Source: Rapana venosa
Lineage: Eukaryota > Mollusca > Gastropoda > Neogastropoda > Muricidae
Direction: 5' to 3'
Length of the DNA stretch: 64,000 nt
Assembly (NCBI GenBank): GCA_028751875.1
Contig: CM054145.1
Location: forward strand, 2,398,476-2,462,475
Part shown: one piece after another, positions 32,053 through 41,949 of the stretch
Numbering within the stretch: the stretch's first letter is position 1
Layout of the letters: each line of letters starts with the position of its first letter
The notes under the pieces: model-generated
What the model saw: only the letters and a program-made list of their open reading frames with translations
What the model was told of the DNA's origin: nothing
The model's database searches: none
Program-made: the position numbers and the translations under genes

Positions 32053-33360
32053 TACAACACAGCACAAGACAACACCATATTCTCCTGTCAAGAGTATTGA
32101 GCGTAGCAGGCGTAGTAGCGGTGTAGAAGGTGCAAAACACTTCTGAATTAACGACCAGCGATACGGGCTATAAAGGTGAATTTTCCCCCAGTGGGCTACA
32201 TGCCGAGGAAAAAGGATGAAGAAGACGGGCTTAGTTATGTTAACGGTGATACGAATGGACGTCCCACAAGGCCCACTTGTCCTGAGAGACACAGACGCCT
32301 GCCTACCTGCAGGGTTGGTAAGATGCTTTGATACTTTCCGTTAAGTTTATTTCTGTAATGTTAGTGATAACGGCATACACACAGTGTTAGGAGTTTCTGT
32401 TCTCTGAAAAGCTTCTTTAGGGGTACAGGCGTGGCAGAGGCAAGCAGTTATGCGAACGCAGATTGCATAAAATCCGTTACTTTTGGTTTCAGCGGCTGTG
32501 CTTAAACTGAGTGCTTTAGGTGGGTTCCCCCCTGCCTGCTCTTCTGTGATGTTCCTGTCCAGTTGTTCACACGCCGCTCACTTCAATCTCTCCGCCCCAG
32601 CCATACCCAGATTCGTCACGTGGCATCCTCAGGGCCAGAAGTCCACAGCGAACCCATCAAAGTCAGGCCGCCATAGGGGAACCAGCCAGAGGGGCCCTGC
32701 ACTGCTGCTGGGTCACTTTGGTAGTTCTGAAGTAACATACGCAGGACACCACCGGTTATCACCATACTGATAACATTAACCGCTCAGTCGCGGAGCCAGA
32801 CTGAGTGAAACGCCCACCCGGGGTGGCAGCGCTCTTCTCCTGTGAACCTCCAGCCCCGAAGGCTTTGGCATAATAAATTGACAACAGGCACAGAGGTGTG
32901 TGGGGAGCCGTAACTGAGGTCACCATGACACCAGAGCAACCGGGGCCACCGAATCGGAGACAACTTTCTCTTATTGTCTGATGACTAATGATAATGAGGA
33001 TGACTGATGCTGCTGCTGTGGAAGTGCATGCGCGTTGAGACTATGTGATAGGACTGTAGTCTACGCCTCCTACAATAAATCCTGACGTCAACCGAGAGAT
33101 ACAGGGAGTGTGGTCAGATAATCAGAGAAACATTTTCAAAATCGGATCTGTGAAGAGGATGAAGCAACTGTGGTCTCAGTCTTCCCAATGAGCCCACGGC
33201 AAAATCGCTGTGGATAGGAGCCGCTAACGACGACTGTAGCCAAGTGAATCGAGCGATGAATCGCGGATCTTGACATCACGGATTACAGGTTCCAAACTGA
33301 ACAGCACATGGAACACACGGAATTTTACCATTTCTCCCATGAACATATCATCATCAGACT
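32053..33360. other. Unassigned; no gene recognised
   Basis: A 95-codon plus ORF (32483-32770) has no similarity I know, and its composition is not clearly coding. Confidence 0.35.
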
Positions 33361-33589
33361 TGCTAGTGTCGCAACGGAGTTTTATTATTATGCCCCCCCC
33401 CCCCCCCCCCCATGAACTTAATATCAGACCTGCTATTGCCTTTCTCTATAGACCTATACCATACAAACAGATACTCTATAATCATGTACTCTCTCTCTCT
33501 CTCTAGCTGCCGTAATTCATGTCTGTGTTCACGGGTAACTGCAGAAACACCAAACATGCACCCTAAGCCTGACCAGCGTACTGGGTTAT

Positions 33590-33905
33590 GTAGTAAACCT
33601 CCCTCGCGGGGATGTTGGGGGCCTGTCAGTATTAATAGCTTATCATCCCCACCTTCTTGATATTCAGTGCTAAGAATTCCCTCTTTTCTATCCCTCTCTT
33701 TGTTTCCGCCTTGTTCCTTGTCTTCCTGTCACCTCTTTGTCTATTTTCTGCATTTTTGGTCCATTCTCCTGCCTTTTTTTCGGAAAGATGTATAACCTCC
33801 TCTCTCCCACGCTGAAGTCAGATGCGCGGGGCCTGACTTTTCAGGCGCTTAACAGCAGCGCAACGCATTTTCGTTCGTATGACAGACAACGAATTCTAGA
33901 AACGA
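33590..33905 (+). mobile_element. SINE fragment (family S4), plus
   Basis: Lacks the tRNA head. The body matches 11360-11575: GCTAAGAATTCCCTCTTTTC, GTCACCTCTTTGTCTATTTT, GCGCGGGGCCTGACTTTTC and GCAACGCATTTTCGTTCGTA. Confidence 0.7.
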
Positions 33906-34031
33906 AGCAAAGATGATCCCGGCAAAATTCCTTCTTTACATGAATAGACCTGTGTCGGTAATAGCGAATTCCGGATGTAACGAAATATCGGTTACAGCGA
34001 ACTGATTTGGTATCCCCAGCAGCGGATCATA

Positions 34032-34044
34032 CCGCTTGTAAGGA
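34032..34044. repeat. 13-bp target-site duplication, left copy
   Basis: CCGCTTGTAAGGA, repeated at 34891-34903. Confidence 0.85.
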
Positions 34045-34890
34045 CTTGACTTATGCCTCGTGGTTCCTTGGGGAACATAGGGCTGCAACAACACCCCTCC
34101 AACGAACTCGGTTTTGGGAGATCCTCTTCAGCTCGGCCCATGTCATTCCGGCTGCCTTCGCTTCTTCGTCAACACTTCTGCGCCAGGTCTGTTTTGGTCG
34201 ACCAACTTTCCGCTTCCCTTGTGGATTCCAGTCAAGGGCCTGTCTGGTGGCATTTGACGCAGGCTTGCGGAGTGTATGGCCGATCCATCCCCACTTCCTT
34301 TGTTTAATAATGGACTCGATTGGGGTTTGTCTGGTCCTGTCCCACAGTTGTTTGTTGGATATGACTTCCTGCCACCTGATGTTGAGGATGTTCCTGAGGC
34401 ATTTGTTTGTAAAAGACTGGAGTTTGTGGGTGTTGGTTTTTGTTACCCGCCAGGTTTCTGAGCCATAAAGTAAGACTGATTTGACATTGGTGTTGTAGAT
34501 CCGAATCTTGTTTTGAAATGAGAGGGCTGTTGACCTCCAAATTGGCCGAAGGGTGTTGAAGGCGTGACGGGCTTTGTTGATTCGGCACTTGATGTCTTCA
34601 TCTGTTCCCCCATCTTTACTGACGACACTGCCCAGGTAAATAAACTTGGTGACTTCTTTGATGGTTTCTTGCTGCAGTCGCACTGGGTCGTGTGTTTTGT
34701 TGTTCACCCTCATGACCTCCGTCTTCCCTATGTTGATTTGGAGGCCAGTCTTTTCAGCTTCGTCAGCAACACGACAAAGCTTCTGATGTCGTCTGCGAAG
34801 TCCAGGTCTTCCAGCTGCTTCATGAGGGTCCACTGTATGCCGGTTCGCCTGCCTGCTGTGGCTTGCCGCATTATCCAGTCAACCACCAAC
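34045..34890 (-). mobile_element. RTE/BovB-like LINE, 5'-truncated
   Basis: On the minus strand it opens with TGIQWTLMKQLEDLDFADDI, an intact FADD box near 34800-34815. It shifts frame once, then reads on for over 240 codons: LQINIGKTEVMRV, KFIYLGSVVSKDGGTDEDIK, KSVLLYGSETW, KWGWIGHTLRK, KRKVGRPKQTWRRSVDEE and RVRWRGVVAALCSPRN. It is flanked by a 13-bp direct repeat. Only the catalytic box onward survives, with the usual 5' truncation. One frameshift near 34795 separates the catalytic box from the rest. Confidence 0.92.
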
Positions 34891-34903
34891 CCGCTTGTAA
34901 GGA
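34891..34903. repeat. 13-bp target-site duplication, right copy
   Basis: Second CCGCTTGTAAGGA, bounding the truncated 5' end of the LINE. Confidence 0.85.
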
Positions 34904-35041
34904 AGCAGCCGCTAATAGTTCAAACGAATCGTATGTTGGGACTCGGTGAAAAAAATCACCCTTTTCTGTCGTTTCATAGAACGTGAACGTAGGCCTATCA
35001 CTGCCATTCTAGTAACTGCATGTTTGTAAGCGACCAAGGAA

Positions 35042-35175
35042 TCTAGATTATTCACACTAAAACATGATAGTATATCTGTTACTTTCCCTGCAATAATGGA
35101 GAAAGGACTCTAGATTATACACACTAAAACATGATAGTATATCCGTTACTTTCCCTGCAATAATGGAGAAAGGTC
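35042..35175. repeat. 67-bp tandem dimer
   Basis: The block from TCTAGATTA to AATGGAGAAAGG appears twice in a row with two or three substitutions, then stops. Confidence 0.9.
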
Positions 35176-35608
35176 AAACACTATCAGTTCCTTTTCAAGG
35201 CCTCATAGAGTATTTTCCGCTAACGTAATTGCTCTGTAGTATATGGCATGCAGCTTGTATTTTAAAAATCAAATACCTAAGTTTTTATTTCTGTAGCAGT
35301 TGTCTACTCTAATTACCAATGTGAAACAGTAAACCAACAGTGCAGGACCTCCCACCCCCCCCCATTTTTAACCCTTTCTGCCTTCAATTCGTGGCGTAGT
35401 GTGATTTTTTTCTGACAATCTTATCTCCTGAAGTCCTCGGAATAATACATCGGATTTTGTTCTCCTGTGTTACTTTTAATTGGTTTGCTTTTATTTGAAA
35501 CTGCAATGTAGGTCTATGTGATCTGTTTGTATTCTCCACTGAGAATGAATGCACAAGAGCGAAGGCAGCAAAAAAAAAGAAAAGGTACACTCTCAAATCG
35601 AGGCCAAA

Positions 35609-35614
35609 TTTATT
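35609..35614 (-). terminator. Probable polyadenylation signal of the RASL11-like gene
   Basis: TTTATT on the plus strand is AATAAA on the minus strand, about 360 bp after the RASL11-like stop codon. Confidence 0.4.
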
Positions 35615-35975
35615 GACAAATTTTAAAGATAACAAATGTCATATAATTCAAAGCCCTGGAAAAACCAGTTTTGTGTCCAATATAAATCATCTGTCATATC
35701 CAGTGCTCCGAGTATAGACATATTTACATCGACAATCACAATCTGGGCTCCAGTTTCTTCCATCAGATGAACTCAGTTATCGTACTCACAGCTTCTCCAA
35801 GGTCTACCACCTCACACCGTTACTCTTTCACATGCCCCATTTTCCCCAACAGCCAAACCATAACCACACCACCACCAGTCTTCCACACACACACGGACTC
35901 ACTCACACACACACACACGGACTCACTCACACCTATCCCTTTATTCTACACGTCCACCCCAAGTTTTCTCCCCGA

Positions 35976-36422
35976 TCACAAAGTAGAAGTCCTGGAGCGC
36001 CACGTCTTCTCGGCAAAGTTCCTCAGGCTCTGTCTGATCTGCAGTTTGGCGGCCACGGCCGGCCTCTGCATGATCCACGACAGCTTCTCCCGCTTCTTGT
36101 GCACCGTGCGCACCTGGCGACAGAGACAGAGGAACACCTCCTCCACGCTGTCGGGATCCTCGCTGACGGAGACCTCGCGGTACACGCAGCCGTGGTCGGC
36201 GGCCCAGGCTGCGCAGTCGCCGTTGGACAGGCGCCGGAGATGAATCAGGTCACTTTTGTTGGCGGCGATGGCCACCGGAAGTCGTTCGTCTTCGCGGACA
36301 CTGCGCAGGTGCGTGACGAGTTCCTGTACGCATGCCCAGCTGGCGGAATCGGTGACGGAGAAGACGAGGAGAAAGCCGTCGGCCCAGGAGAGGGGGTCCT
36401 CACGGGGCTCTCTGGCTGTGGA
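35976..36422 (-). CDS. RASL11-like Ras-family small GTPase, C-terminal exon
   Basis: RASL11 proteins are atypical Ras-family GTPases of unclear signalling role that lack a CAAX prenylation box. The minus strand reads WADGFLLVFSVTDSASW, the switch-II-distal strand. It continues with RLPVAIAANKSDLIHLRRLS, whose NKSD is the guanine-specifying G4 motif. CVYREVSVSEDPDSVEEVF follows, with SVSED at G5 where classic Ras has SAK, as in RASL11. A basic tail of about 50 residues (QVRTVHKKREKLSWIMQRP...) ends in STL with no CAAX cysteine. The exon probably starts at 36422 or 36415 after a CAG acceptor. G1-G3 exons are not visible and should lie at higher coordinates. The plus-strand ORFs over this region are shadows. 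Confidence 0.85.
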   Translation of the reverse strand, partial: STAREPREDPLSWADGFLLVFSVTDSASWACVQELVTHLRSVREDERLPVAIAANKSDLIHLRRLSNGDCAAWAADHGCVYREVSVSEDPDSVEEVFLCLCRQVRTVHKKREKLSWIMQRPAVAAKLQIRQSLRNFAEKTWRSRTSTL

Positions 36423-36539
36423 CTGGTGGTGGTGGTGGTGGTAGTAGCAGCGCCAGGGGGAAAAGAAAACAGCAGAAATGTGCAACATCAGAATCTGTGA
36501 CCAGTTTTCATAGTGTCAGTTGAGTGAGAACTAAAAGCT

Positions 36540-36625
36540 ATAGTAGGGTAGAAATAAGCCATAGCAGGGTAGAAATAAGCCATAGCAGGGTAGAAATAAA
36601 CTAAAGGAGGGTAGAAATAAACTTT
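36540..36625. repeat. 21-bp tandem repeat, about four copies
   Basis: AGGGTAGAAATAAGCCATAGC repeats, the last units diverging (AACTAAAGG). Confidence 0.85.
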
Positions 36626-36769
36626 TAGAAAGAGCTGGGCACCCGACAACCCATCTTCAGAACTAGATAGCTCTATGTTCAGTAATTTTAACAGTAAAAA
36701 AATATTTTCCTTCGATGTTATTGATACTGTCACAGGTAACTTTCAACAATGACACTGAATTGGGGAAGG

Positions 36770-36837
36770 GTGGGGATGACTGTACACAACAAAGAGACAG
36801 AGAGAGAGGCATGGAGGGAGGGGTCTCTCAGAGCGAT

Positions 36838-36870
<33 letters not shown>

Positions 36871-37416
36871 GGAGTAGAGAGAGAAGGGGGAGAGAGAGGC
36901 ATGGAGGGAGGGGGAAACATGGAGGGAGAGATAGGGAGGGAGGGGGAGAGAGAGAACTCGAAATGTTTATTGAGAGTAAATGGAATAAGCACAGGGCTTC
37001 TTTACACCATGCTCTCACGTGGATGGAGGGAGAGAAAGGGAGATGGATAGAGAGAGACATGGAGGGGGGGGGGGGGGAGATAGACATGGTTGGGGGGGGG
37101 GGGGAGATAGACATGGTGGGGGGGGGAGATAAGACGTGGAGGGGGGGCATATGGGAGAGGAGGGGGGGGTAGATGGAGGAGGGGGGGGGAGACATTAAGT
37201 AGAGAGGTACAGAGATTGGAGGGGGGGGGGAATCAGACACACAGAGGGAGGGAGAGACAGGGGGGGGGGGGAACGGGGGCCAAAAGAGAATGGAAATATC
37301 TCTCTTCCCCTTCTCTCCACTCTTTCCTATCCCCCCCCCCCCTCTCTCTCTCTCTCTCTCTTCCCCTCCCCTCTCTTCTCTCCCCCCTTTTCCCCCCCTT
37401 TTTTTTCTCTTTTCTT
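36770..37416. repeat. G-rich purine tract with poly-G runs, switching to pyrimidines before the gap
   Basis: GGGA/GAGA-rich plus strand with a 32-bp poly-G run (36838-36869) and repeated GGGGGGGGGAGATAGACATG units (37068-37130). From about 37310 it switches to CT/CCCC-rich sequence until the N run. It can form G-quadruplexes or triplexes, which explains the assembly break. Confidence 0.9.
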
Positions 37417-37916
37417 NNNNNNNNNNNNNNNNNNNNNNNNNNNNNNNNNNNNNNNNNNNNNNNNNNNNNNNNNNNNNNNNNNNNNNNNNNNNNNNNNNNN
37501 NNNNNNNNNNNNNNNNNNNNNNNNNNNNNNNNNNNNNNNNNNNNNNNNNNNNNNNNNNNNNNNNNNNNNNNNNNNNNNNNNNNNNNNNNNNNNNNNNNNN
37601 NNNNNNNNNNNNNNNNNNNNNNNNNNNNNNNNNNNNNNNNNNNNNNNNNNNNNNNNNNNNNNNNNNNNNNNNNNNNNNNNNNNNNNNNNNNNNNNNNNNN
37701 NNNNNNNNNNNNNNNNNNNNNNNNNNNNNNNNNNNNNNNNNNNNNNNNNNNNNNNNNNNNNNNNNNNNNNNNNNNNNNNNNNNNNNNNNNNNNNNNNNNN
37801 NNNNNNNNNNNNNNNNNNNNNNNNNNNNNNNNNNNNNNNNNNNNNNNNNNNNNNNNNNNNNNNNNNNNNNNNNNNNNNNNNNNNNNNNNNNNNNNNNNNN
37901 NNNNNNNNNNNNNNNN
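37417..37916. other. Assembly gap, exactly 500 N
   Basis: Fixed-length placeholder; the true distance is unknown. The duplicated segment resumes at the first base after it. Confidence 1.
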
Positions 37917-38167
37917 TATACTAAAGCAATGTAGAATTTTTATGAATGTTTGTCCATTTTTTCCACATGCTGTGCAGATAGAGATTTGGGATTTGTGCTG
38001 GTGAAGTACACACATTGTGTTCTGTTTTGTGTATGTATATCAATCTTTTAGATTTGTCATAATTTTGTTCTGGTTGTTTATAAATGTATATCTTTGTTTA
38101 TCTTTTCATATTTCAGAGATAAGTCGGGGATGATAATCATTTACGAGAGTCAACCTCCGGGTTTCTA

Positions 38168-38227
38168 GTGACAGCCCTGATATGGCCCCTGGTCGGCATG
38201 GCTGTGAACAAGAAGATTGGATTGGTT
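38168..38227 (+). repeat. LINE/SINE 3'-tail module (copy B of 1052)
   Basis: GACAGCCCTGATATGGCC and AGATTGGATTGG. Confidence 0.7.
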
Positions 38228-38390
38228 AATCACATGCACAAACTGTCAGTGGAGTACTTGATAACTGGCTGGAGGCAATAGGCAAAATGGGTTGTCACAA
38301 AATCAGCTATTCCACTGCAGTATCTTTATGGAGTAGGTTTGAATCATTGTGGAGATAAAAAGAGTATGGTAATGCATTGTGTGTACAGAG

Positions 38391-38396
38391 TAGTAT
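38391..38396. repeat. Target-site duplication, left copy
   Basis: TAGTAT, repeated at 38805-38810. Copy A has a single TAGTAT (1275-1280) with no insertion. Confidence 0.85.
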
Positions 38397-38804
38397 TTAT
38401 TTATTTATTTATACCACTTTAAGTCACAGGATTTCTCTGCGTGAAATTCAGGCTGCTCTCCCTGGGGAGAGCACGTCACCACAAGAGCAGCGCCACCCTT
38501 TTTTTTCTTTTTTCCTGTCTGCAACTGTATTTGTTTCCCAATCAGAGTGGCTTTTTTCTAAGAATTTTGCCACGGACAACTCTCTTGTTGCCATGGGTTC
38601 TTTTACATGCGCTAAATAATTTTCTGTAACACACGGGACCTCGGTTTATCACCTCATCCGAAAGACTAGCGCCCAGACCACCACTCATGGTCTAATGGAT
38701 GGGGGAAAAGTTTCGGGCCCAGACGGGATACGAACCGCCGCACACTTCCGACCCGGACTTTTCGCTTTCTAGACAGCCGCGTTACCTCTAGACCACCGAT
38801 CCAC
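38397..38804 (-). mobile_element. tRNA-derived SINE (family S3), minus, with target-site duplication
   Basis: The reverse complement starts with a tRNA-like head: box A TGGTCTAGAGG and box B GGTTCGTATCC. A conserved central domain follows (GGGCGCTAGTCTTTCGGATG, AACCGAGGTCCCGTGTG, AAAAGAACCCATGGCAACAA), then a TATAAATAAATAAATAA tail. TAGTAT flanks both sides, and the paralogous site at 1275 is empty. Other copies are at 52985 and 62095. Confidence 0.92.
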
Positions 38805-38810
38805 TAGTAT
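38805..38810. repeat. Target-site duplication, right copy
   Basis: Second TAGTAT. Confidence 0.85.
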
Positions 38811-38870
38811 ACATTAGCAGGATTTGGGGGACGTGTAAAAATGGAAGACTTAATGTGAAATTTTGTTATT

Positions 38871-39234
38871 GTTCCTCAGCCAGAGCTCTGAGCTTCCCCA
38901 GTTGTGAGATTTTTGCACATGTGACCGTGTTTCCCGCCAGTAAGGTAGCCAGCCACATGCTGACGTTGGGGATACAGTTGGGAATTTGATCTGGCGATGT
39001 TGCCAGGACAGTCAGGAGGTACCTCCATGCTGTTTCCATTTCAACTGTCTTGCGTTCTTTTGACATGCACAAGTTCATAAGCTTATGGGTCTGACTGGCT
39101 CCTCCAAAAGCTTGACACTCAGTTTGATTTTCCTGTCAAACCCGGGAAGAAAGGGCAAGGCTGGGAATCGAACCCAGAACTTCACGATGTACTTGTGAGC
39201 AGGCGATTGTCTAAACCACCCTGCCACCCTCCTT
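38871..39234 (-). mobile_element. tRNA-derived SINE (family S1), copy B of 1338
   Basis: Same boxes and core as 1338-1704, including GAATCGAACCC (reverse complement of box B). Confidence 0.75.
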
Positions 39235-39479
39235 TATGCAAGAATAAAACATTTAGCTCCTGACAGTTTCTGCCATCTTGTGTATGTGTGTGCGTGCGTG
39301 CGTGTGTGCATGTATGGGGGAGTGTGTTTGTGTGTATGTGTACGCAAATGCCATTTTGATTCATTCTTTAGTTTTAAGTGCAAAAATTTGAATTGAAAGA
39401 TTTGTTGTCTTCAAGATCTCGTCATGGTGTATGATAGACATTTTTTAAATCCCCTTTATTTTTTTTTGTTTATTCACAG

Positions 39480-39527
39480 GTTTGGTGTTCCAAAACAGCT
39501 AAAGACATTACAGAGAAACCTCAGGAG
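39480..39527 (+). CDS. Candidate internal exon (copy B of 1951)
   Basis: Same 48-bp frame FGVPKQLKTLQRNLRR with TTTATTCACAG before it. It differs from copy A only by TTG to TTA, a silent change. Confidence 0.3.
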
Positions 39528-39740
39528 GTTGGTATGATGCTTTCAAATAGTGTGAGTGTGTTGTGTGTGGTAATGCGTTTACCTTGTTTTGGCTGCACCA
39601 TACTTACTATATCTGACTGATGCAGTACCAGCTCACAACCACCCCAAGTAGCCCACAAACATTGATCCGAGTTTTAAGTCATGAAAACTTTGACAAGAAA
39701 GAGCCACCTTTTCTGGTTCAGGCCACGCCTGCACATCTCC

Positions 39741-40186
39741 CTCTTCCTTTTTTGTCATGTTTCTCCCAGGGGAGGTTTGACATTGATGAGCCTTCTCCAT
39801 CTCTCTCTGTCCTGAGCTTCCTCCTTATTTATGCCCCTTTCTCTAAGATCATCTGCAATACAGGCAGCCCAGGTTTTGCTAGGTCTTCCCTTTGGTCTCT
39901 TTCCATCCACTACAAATTTCATTGCTCTTTTTATGATGTGGTGGTCTGCTTTCTGTTGAACGTGCCCAAACCAGCGCAATCTATTGCTACTAGCTACAGA
40001 CCATCAACTTTGCACATTCTTCATAGTTCTTTATTCGTGATCCTGTCTTCCCATTTGATCTTTGTCATGTAGTGTAGCATTCGGTTTTCACAGCTCTTCA
40101 ACAAACGTTTGACGGTTTTTGTGAAAACCCCCGTCTCCGAACCATACAGGAGAACAGGTCTAATGCAGGCTTTGCATATCAGGCAG
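39741..40186 (-). mobile_element. RTE-like LINE 3' fragment (copy B of 2210)
   Basis: WFGHVQQKADHHIIKRAMKF and KRPKGRPSKTW, then IRPVLLYGSETGVFTKTVK, with the same 6-bp deletion as copy A relative to 8792-9254. The insertion therefore predates the duplication. Confidence 0.8.
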
Positions 40187-40527
40187 CCTGCCTGCACACA
40201 CACACCTTATTTCTACATTCTTTCAAGTGTTTATGAATTTAGATTGAACATTACTAAATGTTGAGAGCAAGTCATTTTGATATTTTAACTAAGCAAAAGA
40301 TGAAATGTGATAATGTCTTACCAGAATAATTGTGAATTTATTTTGTCGCAAAATGGCATCAAGTCATTATGATATTTTAGCCAAAAGCAAGCTGTGAAAT
40401 GTGACAGTGTCATTAAAAAAAATACTGTACATTTGTTTCAAAGTAGTAAGATTAAATTATTGTAATATTTGAGTTAACAAGCTGTCAACATTTTCCGTGT
40501 CAGTGATGATTTCTCAACCACTTGCAG

Positions 40528-40606
40528 GAACAACGGGACTGGGATCAAGTGCCAGAGAACAAAGACACCATCTGACACCACTTGTCAGTTACCAGCACAT
40601 GATCAG
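40528..40606 (+). CDS. Candidate internal exon (copy B of 3002)
   Basis: CACTTGCAG before and GTAACATC after. Reads NNGTGIKCQRTKTPSDTTCQ then LPAHDQ, one codon longer than copy A and in the same phase. Confidence 0.35.
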
Positions 40607-40959
40607 GTAACATCTGTTACTGTTCCCTCCGTCTTAGCATTTGTCTGTGTGTTTTTGTTGGAAGTATTATCATCTAATGGAAGACTCCAGCTGCATCCAA
40701 CACTTTTTTTAAAAAAATGTTGTTCATATATTTTTTCTCGGACTTTAACAAAATCTGAGTCGCCATTCAGACCATAGGTGCTAATTGATAAATCAGTTCT
40801 TCAATATTGCTGTAAAAAGATAATATACAGGAATATCTATGTAAATTGTACAGCCTAAATTCACAATTGTGATTCTACATAACAGCAGCTTTTCTTACAA
40901 TGTATTCAAAGCAAAAAACAAAATGCATTGTAGCCCCATTCATAGCTCTAGAATGGCAA

Positions 40960-41640
40960 AATGAGAAATGTCTTAGTTCCCCACATTCCTCCTCCATGGG
41001 AGCATAAATCAGCTAGCTTTAACATTGACTGTTTGCCTTCTCCTATCCTGTCAACCATTGGGGCACCACTGAATATGATGCTACTGGCTTCCTCCATTCC
41101 TTGTGGCTCTTACCTTTTCTCAGCATGTCATTCCACTCAAGACCAGTCCGCTCTCTGATGCTGTTTTCTGTCTGCCTTGACGTTGGCTGTTCTTACTTAA
41201 AAAAAGAAATAAGTTAAAGTCTGGAAACATCTTGAAAAACGCTCTTATCATTTAAAAGTTTTTACTGATGGATCAGTGTTTCAAAACAAAAAGTGGGTTA
41301 CTTTATTATCTCTGACTTAAAAAATAACACACTTTTCCTATTGGCAATGTTTTTTCCATATTTACAGCAGAACTATATACAGTTCACATGGCCTACAAGT
41401 AAATTTCATCTAACATTGTTTAAAGCTTTGTAACTTGTTGTGTGTTGATACAAACCCAGTGCTGTGGCAAGGTAAACTGCGGAATGACATTACACTTGAA
41501 AAAAAATTTTGGAGCACGGTAAATCAAAAGGGCACGTGAACAAAGAAAATCTCTTGCTGAATGGGCTTCAAAAGTTTTATACAAATGCTTGAATACATCG
41601 GGTCGAATTATCACCAGATGAAAAGAAAATAAACTTGATT
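40960..41640 (+). mobile_element. I-type LINE RNase H fragment (copy B of 3420)
   Basis: STIGAPLNMMLLASSIP, then a KVFTDGSVF-like strand and TAELYTVHMAYK, with more frame breaks than copy A. Confidence 0.6.
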
Positions 41641-41949
41641 TGTTCTGTGCATTTAAACCCCACAAAGTTTTTTTGAAAATCTTTCTTCCTCTTCCCCAAA
41701 ATAAAAAGACATTTTTTTAAAATTACAGTGGAATACCGGAACCAAAAAATACCCCCCAAAAATGCACACCCTTGTTTTCATTCATCACAGTCAGCGTCGA
41801 GCAAGGTCAAACAGGGGGGGGGAGACGCTTTCTGAGAAAGTCTTTACTAGGGGGGCTTTTTCCCCCCAGCTCTTTGGGGGGCTGGGTGACGCCTCTCTCT
41901 CCTCCCACCTCTCTCTTCCTCTCTCTCTGGGGGGCCGATCAGAAAAGTG

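Noticed and set aside
35832..36500. 222-codon plus-strand ORF
   Set aside because: Antisense shadow of the RASL11-like exon on the minus strand.
36715..37240. Gly/Glu-rich and Pro/Ser-rich ORFs near the gap
   Set aside because: Low-complexity purine/pyrimidine tract.
38700..38804. A tRNA gene on the minus strand
   Set aside because: Box A and box B match loosely, but there is no foldable acceptor stem, and the sequence continues into a SINE body with a TAAA tail and target-site duplication.
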